NCBI GenBank assembly: GCA_910577685.1
Contig: CAJTOH010000062.1
Location: 1-15,645 of the forward strand
DNA length: 15,645 nucleotides
Origin: an uncultured Dorea sp.
GTDB lineage: Bacteria > Bacillota > Clostridia > Lachnospirales > Lachnospiraceae
Direction of reading: 5' to 3'
Translations under genes and position numbers: made by a program
Notes under the pieces: generated by a model
The model's input: the letters and a program-made list of their open reading frames with translations, nothing else
Told to the model about the DNA's origin: nothing
Database searches by the model: none
Shown here: piece after piece, positions 1 to 6,806 of the stretch
Layout: each line of letters begins with the position of its first letter
How positions within the stretch are numbered: position 1 is the stretch's first letter

Positions 1-77
1 AAATAGGTTCTGAAAGCCCCATGAAATAAGGGCTGAAGATTCCGAGAAGTTATATAGATGCAAGGGAGGAATTGCTT

Positions 78-248
78 ATGGGCAAAATGGGGCGTCCGAA
101 GTCGGATATAATTAAGGACCGAATCGTAACAATAAGAATGTCTGATGAGGAGCATAGCAGGCTGAAAGAGTACTCCAGAAGGCATCAGCAGACTATAACA
201 GAGACGATTAAAGAGGGAGTCAATTTATTGTATAAGTCTCGCAATTAA
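78..248 (+). CDS. Small ribbon-helix-helix (CopG/Arc-type) DNA-binding protein
   Basis: A 56-codon reading frame starts at an ATG preceded by a good Shine-Dalgarno (AGGGAGGA, 63-70, spacing 7). The protein begins MGKMGRPKSD. It then shows the ribbon-helix-helix layout: a short beta strand (RIVTIRM, residues 15-21), a first helix (SDEEHSRLKEYSRRH, 22-36) and a second helix (TITETIKEGVNLLY, 39-52). The GRPKSD start followed by a basic strand is typical of small Firmicute RHH proteins, which bind DNA as dimers through the strand. This is inferred from pattern alone. No partner toxin or transporter lies next to it inside the window, so its target is unknown; an upstream partner could lie before position 1. 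No clear promoter is visible in the 77 bases upstream. Confidence 0.72.
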   Translation: MGKMGRPKSDIIKDRIVTIRMSDEEHSRLKEYSRRHQQTITETIKEGVNLLYKSRN

Positions 249-263
249 GGCGCGGCTTCTCCC

Positions 264-354
264 TTCCGGACAGAAAGGAATATGCGTACGGTAAAGTCAG
301 GAAAACCTTTCCGGACAGAAAGGAATATGCATACGGTAAAGGTAAAGTCAGGAA
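264..354. repeat. Degenerate 45-bp direct repeat in the non-coding region before hisS
   Basis: Positions 249-446 hold no convincing gene. Two copies of a repeat lie at 264-303 and 309-354, each beginning TTCCGGACAGAAAGG and ending GTAAAGTCAGGAA, offset by 45 bp. They differ by one substitution (G286 versus A331) and by a tandem duplication of the hexamer GGTAAA in the second copy (335-346). The second copy also makes a perfect 6-bp hairpin, CCTTTC/GAAAGG (306-311 with 318-323), with no T tract after it. The function is unknown. The near-identity suggests a recent duplication or a genome-wide intergenic repeat family. Confidence 0.85.
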
Positions 355-446
355 GAGACAGTAAGGGTGGGGATTGCGAAAGGGGGAAACTTTGGTAACA
401 CTCCGCCGAAAAGAAGAATTATTTAATATAGAATAGGAGAAGGGAT

Positions 447-1700
447 ATGGCATTAAAGAAGAAACCGGTTACGGGAATGAAGGACATGCTTCCCCGTGAG
501 ATGGAGATCCGGGACTATGTGATACAACTAATAAAAGATACTTATAAGACCTACGGCTTCGTGTCCATGGAGACGCCCTGCGTGGAGCATATCGAGAACC
601 TGTGCAGCAAGCAGGGAGGCGATAATGAGAAGCTTATTTTCAAGATATTGAAGCGGGGCGAGAAGCTGCGGCTGGAATCCGCAAAGGAAGAGAATGATCT
701 GGTGGACGGGGGGCTGCGCTATGACCTGACCGTACCCCTTGCGCGGTATTATTCGAATCATGTTAATGAGCTTCCGTCCCCGTTTAAAGCCCTTCAGATC
801 GGGAATGTGTGGAGGGCTGACCGTCCGCAGAGGGGACGCTTCCGCCAGTTTATGCAGTGCGATATTGATATCCTGGGGGAGGCTTCTAATCTGGCGGAGA
901 TCGAGCTGATCCTTGCGACGACGGCCATGCTTGGCAAGCTGGATTTTAAGAATTTTACCGTGTGCATCAATGACCGCGGTATCCTAAAGGCCATGGCCGC
1001 GTATAGTGGTTTCAAAGAGGAAGACTATGACGAGGTGTTCATTATATTGGACAAGATGGACAAGATCGGCGCTCAGGGCGTTGCGGATGAACTTTTGGAG
1101 ATGGGATATGACAGGGAGAAGGCGGAGTCCTATCTTAAGCTTTTTGAGGAGGCGTCTCCGGATGTGGAAGGGATCCGTTTCCTTAAGGAGAAGCTTGGAG
1201 ACTTCCTTCCGGACGAGACGGCGGAAGGGATGGAGATGATCATTTCCAGCGTGGAGGCGGCGAAGGAGTGCGAATTCAGGATTAGTTTTGACCCGACGCT
1301 GGTGAGGGGGCAGTCTTACTACACCGGGACTATTTTCGAAGTGCGGATGGACGACTTCGGCGGGTCTGTGGCAGGCGGGGGACGCTACGACCGGATGATC
1401 GGCAGGTTTACCGGACAGGATACGCCGGCGTGCGGGTTCTCCATAGGGTTCGAGAGGATCGTTATGCTGCTTGTGGAGAATGGATATGAGGTTCCCCAAA
1501 AGGGCGTCAGGAAGGCTTATCTGCTGGAGAAGAAGATGACGAAGGAGGGGATCCTTAAGGTTCTCGCCCTTGCGAAAGCCGACCGGGAAGCAGGATGTCA
1601 GGCGCTGGTTGTGAATATGAAGAAGAATAAGAAGTTCCAGAAGGAGCAGCTGGCAAAGGAAGGGTACGAGGAGATTATTGATTGCTACGGGGATTCCTAA
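447..1700 (+). CDS. hisS: Histidyl-tRNA synthetase (class II), short C-terminal domain
   Basis: This 417-residue protein charges tRNA-His with histidine in the cytoplasm. The ATG follows an AGGAGAAGG Shine-Dalgarno (434-443). Class II catalytic signatures are present: motif 2 with RADRPQRGRFRQF (123-135), the histidine-specific LVRGQSYYTG loop (285-294), and motif 3 as GGGRYD (310-315) plus FSIGFERI (331-338). The C-terminal anticodon-binding part (about 357-417) is recognisable, ending near the strand IIDCYGD. It is about 60 residues instead of the usual 90 or so, and stops where most HisRS proteins continue for another 20-30 residues. aspS follows after 89 bp, the usual Firmicute pairing, probably in one transcript. 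No T-box or clear promoter was found upstream. Confidence 0.96.
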   Translation: MALKKKPVTGMKDMLPREMEIRDYVIQLIKDTYKTYGFVSMETPCVEHIENLCSKQGGDNEKLIFKILKRGEKLRLESAKEENDLVDGGLRYDLTVPLARYYSNHVNELPSPFKALQIGNVWRADRPQRGRFRQFMQCDIDILGEASNLAEIELILATTAMLGKLDFKNFTVCINDRGILKAMAAYSGFKEEDYDEVFIILDKMDKIGAQGVADELLEMGYDREKAESYLKLFEEASPDVEGIRFLKEKLGDFLPDETAEGMEMIISSVEAAKECEFRISFDPTLVRGQSYYTGTIFEVRMDDFGGSVAGGGRYDRMIGRFTGQDTPACGFSIGFERIVMLLVENGYEVPQKGVRKAYLLEKKMTKEGILKVLALAKADREAGCQALVVNMKKNKKFQKEQLAKEGYEEIIDCYGDS

Positions 1701-1789
1701 GAGGGCGCAGGCCTTCGCTGCCGGTATGGAAACAGGCTTGGGCATACAGGATAGGTATAGAATAATATTTCATAATAAAGGAGAAGAAT

Positions 1790-3577
1790 ATGGCAGAGTC
1801 AATGCAGGGATTAAAGAGAACCCATAGGTGCGCGGAATTGTCATCCGCCAATGTGGGGGAGATTGTAACCATTATGGGGTGGGTGCAGAAGAACAGGAAT
1901 AAGGGCGGTCTGGTTTTCGTGGATGTCCGCGACCGTTCCGGTATCATTCAGGTAGTGTTCGAGGAAGGGAAGTCGGATGAGGAGCTGATCGAGAAGGCGG
2001 CGAAGCTTAGGGCGGAGTTCGTGGTTGCCGTTACAGGCAGGGTTGAGAAGCGTTCCGGCGCGGTCAATGAGAATCTGGCGACAGGGGAGATCGAGGTGGT
2101 TCCGGAGCAGATGAGGATTCTGGCGGAATCTGAGACGCCTCCCTTCCCTATTGAGGAGAATTCCAAAACCAAGGAGGAATTGCGCCTGAAATACAGGTAT
2201 TTGGATCTCAGAAGGCCGGATCTTCAGAGGAACCTGATGATGCGAAGCAAGGTCGCCACACTGACGCGCCAGTTCCTTGCAGAGGAAGGCTTCTGTGAGA
2301 TCGAGACCCCGATCCTGATCGGAAGTACGCCGGAGGGAGCCAGGGATTATCTGGTGCCAAGCCGTATCCATCAGGGGCATTTCTATGCGCTGCCCCAGTC
2401 GCCGCAGCTTTTTAAGCAGCTTTTGATGTGTTCCGGGTACGACCGTTATTTCCAGATTGCGAAATGTTTCCGCGACGAGGACTTAAGGGCTGACCGTCAG
2501 CCGGAATTTACACAGATCGACATGGAGCTGTCTTTTGTGGATGTGGACGACGTGATTGAAATCAACGAGAGGCTGCTGGCAAAGCTGTTCAAAGAGGTGC
2601 TTGGCTTGGAAGTAACGCTTCCGATCCCAAGGATGACATGGCAGGAGGCGATGGACCGCTTCGGCTCCGATAAGCCGGATATCCGTTTTGGGATGGAGCT
2701 TTGCGACGTGACCGAGATCGTGAAGGACTGCGAATTCGCAGTATTTCAAGGCGCAATAGAAAACGGCGGTTCCATCCGGGGCATCAACGCCAAGGGGCAG
2801 GGGAACATGCCGCGCAAGAAGATTGATAAGCTGGTGTCCTTTGCAAAGGATTACGGCGCAAAGGGCCTTGCTTATATTGCAATTCAGGAAGACGGTACGG
2901 CGAAATCTTCATTCTCAAAGTTCATGAAGGATGAGGAGATGTCTGCCCTGATCGCTGCGATGGGCGGCGGGAACGGAGATCTTCTGTTATTTGCGGCGGA
3001 TAAGAATACTGTGGTCTGGGATGTTTTAGGCGCGCTCCGTCTCGAGCTTGCCCGCCAGATGGAGCTGCTTGATAAGAGCGAGTATAAGTTCTTGTGGGTA
3101 ACAGAGTTTCCGCTTTTGGAGTGGAGCGAGGAGCAGGGCCGGTATACGGCGAAGCATCATCCTTTTACCATGCCGATGGAGGAAGACCTTGGGTATATTG
3201 ACAGCGATCCCGGCAGGGTGCGCGCGAAGGCTTACGATATTGTGCTTAACGGCAACGAGATCGGCGGGGGAAGCGTGCGTATTTTTAACCCGGAGATCCA
3301 GAATAAGATGTTTGAGGTGCTTGGATTTACACCGGAGCAGGCCAACGAGCAGTTCGGGTTCCTGCTGACGGCGTTTAAGTATGGCGTGCCGCCCCACGCA
3401 GGGCTTGCGTACGGGCTGGATCGGCTGGTGATGCTGATGGCGAAGGAGGAGAGTATCCGGGACGTGATCGCATTTCCGAAGGTGAAGGACGCTTCGGACC
3501 TTATGACGGACGCCCCGACGGCCGTGGAGAAGAAGCAGCTTGAGGAGCTGGGGCTTTCGGTTACGGAAAAGGAATAG
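1790..3577 (+). CDS. aspS: Aspartyl-tRNA synthetase, bacterial type
   Basis: This 595-residue protein charges tRNA-Asp with aspartate. The start has a strong AAAGGAG Shine-Dalgarno (1777-1783). Domains in order: an N-terminal OB-fold that reads the anticodon (about 10-115), the class II core interrupted by the bacterial GAD insertion (about 297-410), and the C-terminal catalytic part. Visible motifs are QSPQLFKQLL (193-202), motif 2 FRDEDLRADRQPEFTQID (217-234), HHPFTMP (446-452), IGGGSVRIFNP (491-501) and motif 3 GLAYGLDRLVML (538-549). The length is normal for the bacterial family. At the OB-fold position that helps separate discriminating from non-discriminating AspRS (Leu in E. coli, His in Pseudomonas), this protein has Lys38, so tRNA-Asn charging cannot be predicted. 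It probably shares a transcript with hisS. Confidence 0.97.
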   Translation: MAESMQGLKRTHRCAELSSANVGEIVTIMGWVQKNRNKGGLVFVDVRDRSGIIQVVFEEGKSDEELIEKAAKLRAEFVVAVTGRVEKRSGAVNENLATGEIEVVPEQMRILAESETPPFPIEENSKTKEELRLKYRYLDLRRPDLQRNLMMRSKVATLTRQFLAEEGFCEIETPILIGSTPEGARDYLVPSRIHQGHFYALPQSPQLFKQLLMCSGYDRYFQIAKCFRDEDLRADRQPEFTQIDMELSFVDVDDVIEINERLLAKLFKEVLGLEVTLPIPRMTWQEAMDRFGSDKPDIRFGMELCDVTEIVKDCEFAVFQGAIENGGSIRGINAKGQGNMPRKKIDKLVSFAKDYGAKGLAYIAIQEDGTAKSSFSKFMKDEEMSALIAAMGGGNGDLLLFAADKNTVVWDVLGALRLELARQMELLDKSEYKFLWVTEFPLLEWSEEQGRYTAKHHPFTMPMEEDLGYIDSDPGRVRAKAYDIVLNGNEIGGGSVRIFNPEIQNKMFEVLGFTPEQANEQFGFLLTAFKYGVPPHAGLAYGLDRLVMLMAKEESIRDVIAFPKVKDASDLMTDAPTAVEKKQLEELGLSVTEKE

Positions 3578-3601
3578 AGTCAAAATATTTCTATCTTTTG
3601 G

Positions 3602-3630
3602 TAGACTTTTTATTTCAGAGTTTGTATAAT
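3602..3630 (+). promoter_or_regulatory. Sigma-A type promoter for the chemotaxis receptor gene
   Basis: A -35 box TAGACT (3602-3607, 4 of 6 to consensus) and a perfect -10 TATAAT (3625-3630) are separated by 17 bp in the 154-bp gap after aspS. The -10 sits inside a 10-bp palindrome (TATAATTATA, 3625-3634). The -35 bases TAGACT reappear inverted as AGTCTA at 3638-3643. No sigma-28 (flagellar) promoter was seen. This is a motif reading only. Confidence 0.6.
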
Positions 3631-3731
3631 TATAGATAGTCTAAATTGTGCATGGAATTGATGTATGCAGAGAAGATATATCCACATTGCATGAAGATGA
3701 AAACGTATGTAACTAAAGGAGAGACTATGAG

Positions 3732-5417
3732 ATGAAGAACTTCAAGATCAAGACAAAAATGTTTTTGCTTGCCGCTTTTATGTTGGCTGGCATGGCTGCG
3801 TTAGCGTTTGTATCCCTTTCGTATATGGATCGGATCAATAAGGGGACGACTGAGATTTCGGAGATATGGTTGCCGTCCGTCATTGCTTCGGAAGAGCTGA
3901 ATACTCTTACATCTGATTTCCGCAGAGAGGAGTATAAGCATATTGTTGCTCAGGATCAGCAGACGATGCAGAGTGCGGAGACGAAGATGGAAGACCGCAG
4001 CAAGCGGATTGAGGAAACGTTTGCACAGTATACGTCTTCTCTGATTACGGACGAAACGGATCGGAAGATGATACAGGATGCGCAGAGTGAATGGAACGAG
4101 TATCTTGAGAACCATGAGAGGCTGCTTGCGCTGAGCCGCGAGAATAAGACAGATGAGGCTATGGAGATCGTTCTGAGCACAATAGCGCTGTATGACGACG
4201 TATCGGATCTGCTGCTTGATGTTGTGGAGTACAATAAAGAAGGCGCGGAGGAGGCGAATCGGAACGGCGACAGGCTGTATTCCCAGGCCGGAAGAATCGT
4301 TATAATCGCGCTGGTTGTAATCGCCGTACTTTCTGTTCTGATGGCAGTCTATATCATTAAGAGTGTGAACACTCCGGTTAAAGAGCTTGACGGCGTTGCA
4401 AGGAAGATTGCAGAGGGTGATCTGGATCAGAATATTACATACAAATCCAAGGACGAGCTGGGTACGCTGGCAGTCAATTTCAATAAGACGGTAGGGCGTC
4501 TGCGCAATTATGTAAGTTATATTAACGAGATTTCCAATGTCCTGAGACAGATTGCAGGCGGTAATCTGGTATTTGACCTGACTCTGAATTATGAAGGCGA
4601 ATTTGCCAAAGTAAAGCAGGCGCTTGAAGAGATTTCTCACTCGCTTAACGATACGTTGGGACAGATCAATCAGGCGGCCGATCAGGTGTCGTCCGGCAGC
4701 GATCAGGTGTCGTCCGGCGCACAGGCCCTTTCTCAGGGGGCGACTGAGCAGGCAAGTTCGATTGAGGAGCTTGCGGCTACCATCAATGAGATCTCTGCGC
4801 AGGTAAAGGATACCGCTGCCAATGCCAATGAGGTCCGCAAGCAGACGGATCAGACCGGAGATCAGGTGGCTACCAGCAACGAGCAGATGCAGGAGATGAT
4901 TGCCGCTATGACGGAGATCAGCGATAAGTCCGGACAGATCAGCAGGATTATCAAGACGATTGAAGATATCGCATTCCAGACCAATATTCTGGCGCTCAAT
5001 GCGGCCGTGGAAGCGGCGCGAGCCGGCGAGGCCGGTAAGGGATTTGCCGTGGTTGCCGATGAAGTACGTAATCTGGCAAGTAAGTCTTCCGAAGCGTCTA
5101 AGAGTACGGCGGCCCTGATTGAAGGTACGGTTCAGGCCGTGGAGAAGGGCACCGAGATTGCGAACGCTACGGCCGAGTCCTTATTCGCCGTTGTGGAAAG
5201 TACGAAGGGCGTAGTGTCTTCCGTGGATAAGATTGCTTCTGCCGCAGACCAGCAGGCTGAATCTATTGCTCAGGTGACGTTGGGAATTGATCAGATTTCC
5301 AGCGTGGTTCAGACGAATTCAGCTACGGCTGAGGAGTCTGCCGCTGCCAGCGAGGAATTGTCCAGTCAGGCGCAGGTGATGAAGGGGCTTGTGGGACGTT
5401 TCACATTGCGGGGATAG
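3732..5417 (+). CDS. Methyl-accepting chemotaxis protein, 4-helix-bundle sensor
   Basis: This 561-residue membrane receptor signals through CheA/CheW. It shows TM1 (about 10-31), an extracytoplasmic helical sensor (about 32-187) consistent with the 4HB_MCP fold, TM2 (about 188-212), HAMP (about 213-262, containing AEGDLDQ and KDELG), a second HAMP-like segment (about 263-305, IAGGNLVFDLTL...EGEF), and the coiled-coil signalling domain (about 306-561). The hairpin tip DIAFQTNILALNAAVEAARA (412-431) is the conserved CheA/CheW contact. No NWETF-type receptor-modification pentapeptide ends the protein. The start is chosen by AAAGGAGA (3715-3722). A tiny frame ATG-AGA-TGA (3727-3735) overlaps the start. 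The ligand cannot be read from sequence. The gene stands alone, between its own promoter and a hairpin terminator. Confidence 0.95.
   Translation: MKNFKIKTKMFLLAAFMLAGMAALAFVSLSYMDRINKGTTEISEIWLPSVIASEELNTLTSDFRREEYKHIVAQDQQTMQSAETKMEDRSKRIEETFAQYTSSLITDETDRKMIQDAQSEWNEYLENHERLLALSRENKTDEAMEIVLSTIALYDDVSDLLLDVVEYNKEGAEEANRNGDRLYSQAGRIVIIALVVIAVLSVLMAVYIIKSVNTPVKELDGVARKIAEGDLDQNITYKSKDELGTLAVNFNKTVGRLRNYVSYINEISNVLRQIAGGNLVFDLTLNYEGEFAKVKQALEEISHSLNDTLGQINQAADQVSSGSDQVSSGAQALSQGATEQASSIEELAATINEISAQVKDTAANANEVRKQTDQTGDQVATSNEQMQEMIAAMTEISDKSGQISRIIKTIEDIAFQTNILALNAAVEAARAGEAGKGFAVVADEVRNLASKSSEASKSTAALIEGTVQAVEKGTEIANATAESLFAVVESTKGVVSSVDKIASAADQQAESIAQVTLGIDQISSVVQTNSATAEESAAASEELSSQAQVMKGLVGRFTLRG
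4680..4718 (+). repeat. Tandem 21-bp repeat inside the chemotaxis receptor (one heptad)
   Basis: The 18-mer GATCAGGTGTCGTCCGGC occurs at 4680-4697 and again identically at 4701-4718, giving a 21-bp period. It encodes DQVSSGS followed by DQVSSGA, exactly one heptad of the coiled coil duplicated in frame. Perfect DNA identity suggests a recent slippage duplication. Confidence 0.8.
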
Positions 5418-5439
5418 GTATTTGAATAAAGCCATACAA

Positions 5440-5554
5440 TTTTAGAAGGGGCTGTTGCAACAAGCAGGATGATTACAAGATATGGTAGAAGGTAATATTT
5501 AGAAAATGCCATATCTTGCAGAGTCTATGCTTAATGCGACAGCCCCTTTTTAGA
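5440..5554. mobile_element. Candidate miniature inverted-repeat element (MITE-like), ~101 bp with 7-bp target duplication
   Basis: An element at about 5447-5547 begins AGGGGCTGTTGCA and ends TGCGACAGCCCCT. These are 13-bp terminal inverted repeats that pair with one G-U. It is flanked in register by TTTTAGA at 5440-5446 and again at 5548-5554, as expected of a target-site duplication. Inside, AAGCA/TGCTT (5462-5466 with 5528-5532) and a perfect 10-bp arm pair CAAGATATGG/CCATATCTTG (5476-5485 with 5509-5518) continue the fold around a 23-nt loop. No reading frame of useful length is present, so it would be non-autonomous. The parent insertion-sequence family is not assigned. Confidence 0.62.
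5446..5551 (+). terminator. Long hairpin plus T tract ending the chemotaxis receptor transcript
   Basis: The 14-bp outer stem (5446-5459 with 5535-5548, GC-rich core GGGGCTG/CAGCCCC) is followed on the + strand by a five-T run (5547-5551) that overlaps the stem base. It lies 28 bp after the receptor stop codon and could end + strand transcription. The very long, partly paired interior makes it an atypical terminator, and it coincides with the MITE-like element. Confidence 0.5.
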
Positions 5555-5576
5555 CGTATATGTATATCCGGAAGCG

Positions 5577-5894
5577 TTAATGGGAGGTACTCATGCGTTC
5601 TTTCATTTGCCGCCACTCGTCTTCCGGAATAGCCATCAGGATATCGTCCCCATAGGAATCTCCATCCTTTACGGCGTCTCTCAGAACGCCCTCGTGTTTG
5701 AAACCGGTTTTTTCGTAGGTGTGGATTGCCCATGAACCGATTCCTTTTCCATAGCCCTCGCTGTGGAAAATCCCGATTCGGAAGTTGGCGCTTCGCAGTT
5801 CGGGGTCAATCTCATTCAGTTTATGCTTCTGAAAACTTAATTTGATTTTATGGATTATTAGTGGTATTGTATCAGAAAAGGAGAAGTATAACAA
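5577..5894 (-). pseudogene. Decayed GNAT acetyltransferase (RimJ/RimL-like) with internal deletion
   Basis: An open frame of 105 codons on the minus strand carries recognisable GNAT pieces: EIDPELRSANFRIGIF (28-43), GYGKGIGSWAI (47-57), then at once HTYEKTGFKHEGVLRDA (58-74) and YGDDILMAIPEDEW (81-94). In intact RimJ/RimL-like enzymes (about 165-185 residues) some 25-35 residues, a helix and strand containing the LHRI..V.-FNPR region, separate GKGIGS from AIHTYEK. They are missing here and the join keeps the frame. The N-terminal third has no visible match, and that DNA (5820-5894) is taken up by the nfo promoter. No Shine-Dalgarno supports the ATG. It is therefore called a remnant; a short expressed protein is not excluded. 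Confidence 0.72.
5842..5870 (+). promoter_or_regulatory. Promoter for nfo-trmO, extended -10
   Basis: TTGATT (5842-5847) and TATTGT (5865-5870) are spaced by 17 bp, with a TG one base before the -10 (TGGTATTGT, 5862-5870), i.e. an extended -10. It lies 67 bp before the nfo ATG and inside the 5' end of the minus-strand acetyltransferase remnant. Confidence 0.5.
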
Positions 5895-5936
5895 GGGCGG
5901 CTATGCCCGGTGTTTTGGAACAAGAGGAGGGAAGAC

Positions 5937-6776
5937 ATGCTGACGATAGGGACACATATGTCGATTGCCAAGGGGCTGGCGAAAACTGCGGAAAACGTGG
6001 TGCGTATGGAAGCGAACACCATGCAGATTTTCAGCAGGAATCCAAGGGGATCGAATTTTAAAGTATATACGGAGGAGGAGGTTGGGAAGTTCCAAAGGAT
6101 CCGAAAGGATCATCAGTTCGGCGCGCTTCTGGCTCACGCCCCGTATACGATGAATCTTGCCAGCGGCGAGGAGAGGGTGTATGAATTCGCACGTACGGTC
6201 ATCCGGGAGGATGTGGCAAGGATGGACGGCCTGGGGATCGAATATCTGGTATTTCACCCGGGAAGCCATACCGGGATCGGGGTCGAGCGCGGAATCCGAA
6301 ACATTATCCGCGGGCTTGACCAGGCGGTCACGGGGGAGGAGAATATTACGGTTCTGTTGGAAACCATGACGGGAAAAGGGACGGAGATCGGCGCAGAGTT
6401 CGGGCATCTAAAGGCAATCCGGGACGGTGCGGCCCATCCGGAACGGATTGGGATTTGCCTGGATACCTGCCATGTATTTGCGGCAGGATATGATATCGTA
6501 AATGATCTGGACGGGGTGATTTCAGAGTTTGACCGCGTGCTGGGGCTGAATCTTCTCAAGGCGGTTCACCTTAATGACAGCATGATGCCTTTTGGCTCCC
6601 ATAAGGACAGGCATGCTGTGGTTGGGGAAGGTGAGATTGGGCTTGAGGCGCTGCTTCGGGTGTTGAGTCATCCTGTGCTGAAAGACCTGCCGTTCTATTT
6701 GGAAACGCCGTTGGACGATCAGGGACACAAGGCGGAGATTCGGATGATCAGGGAGAAGCTTAACGGGTATTGTTGA
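5937..6776 (+). CDS. nfo: Endonuclease IV (AP endonuclease)
   Basis: This 279-residue TIM-barrel enzyme cuts DNA 5' of abasic sites in base excision repair, using three zinc ions. All nine expected metal ligands are visible: His67 (LLAHAPY), His107 (VFHPGS), Glu142 (LLETM), Asp176 and His179 (LDTCH), His211 (VHLND), Asp224 and His226 (KDRHAVVGEG) and Glu256 (YLETP). The ATG at 5937 is preferred because AGAGGAGGG (5923-5931) lies just upstream and the protein then begins MLTIGTHMS as in the family. An in-frame GTG at 5910 would add nine unconserved residues. The gene is followed 30 bp later by trmO, probably in the same transcript. Confidence 0.96.
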   Translation: MLTIGTHMSIAKGLAKTAENVVRMEANTMQIFSRNPRGSNFKVYTEEEVGKFQRIRKDHQFGALLAHAPYTMNLASGEERVYEFARTVIREDVARMDGLGIEYLVFHPGSHTGIGVERGIRNIIRGLDQAVTGEENITVLLETMTGKGTEIGAEFGHLKAIRDGAAHPERIGICLDTCHVFAAGYDIVNDLDGVISEFDRVLGLNLLKAVHLNDSMMPFGSHKDRHAVVGEGEIGLEALLRVLSHPVLKDLPFYLETPLDDQGHKAEIRMIREKLNGYC

Positions 6777-6806
6777 TTCATTTTATATTAAGAGGATGGA
6801 GAGTAT

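Noticed and set aside
15..34. Short inverted repeat AGCCC/GGGCT at the left edge as a terminator of an upstream gene.
   Set aside because: Only 5 bp of stem and no T run.
364..378. AGGGTGGGGATTGCG resembles the conserved T-box core and lies before hisS.
   Set aside because: The match to AGGGTGGNACCGCG is poor in the second half, and no specifier stem, antiterminator or terminator pair could be drawn around it.
984..1745. Long open minus-strand frame of 253 codons across hisS.
   Set aside because: It is a shadow of hisS: low-complexity leucine/arginine-rich translation, no family resemblance and no ribosome binding site.
3642..3668. TAAA near the receptor gene as a sigma-28 promoter.
   Set aside because: No GCCGATAA-like -10 at 15-bp spacing; the TATAAT promoter upstream explains the gene.
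5910..5936. Longer nfo start at GTG 5910, giving 288 residues.
   Set aside because: The added residues are unlike the family N-terminus and contain the Shine-Dalgarno for the ATG at 5937.
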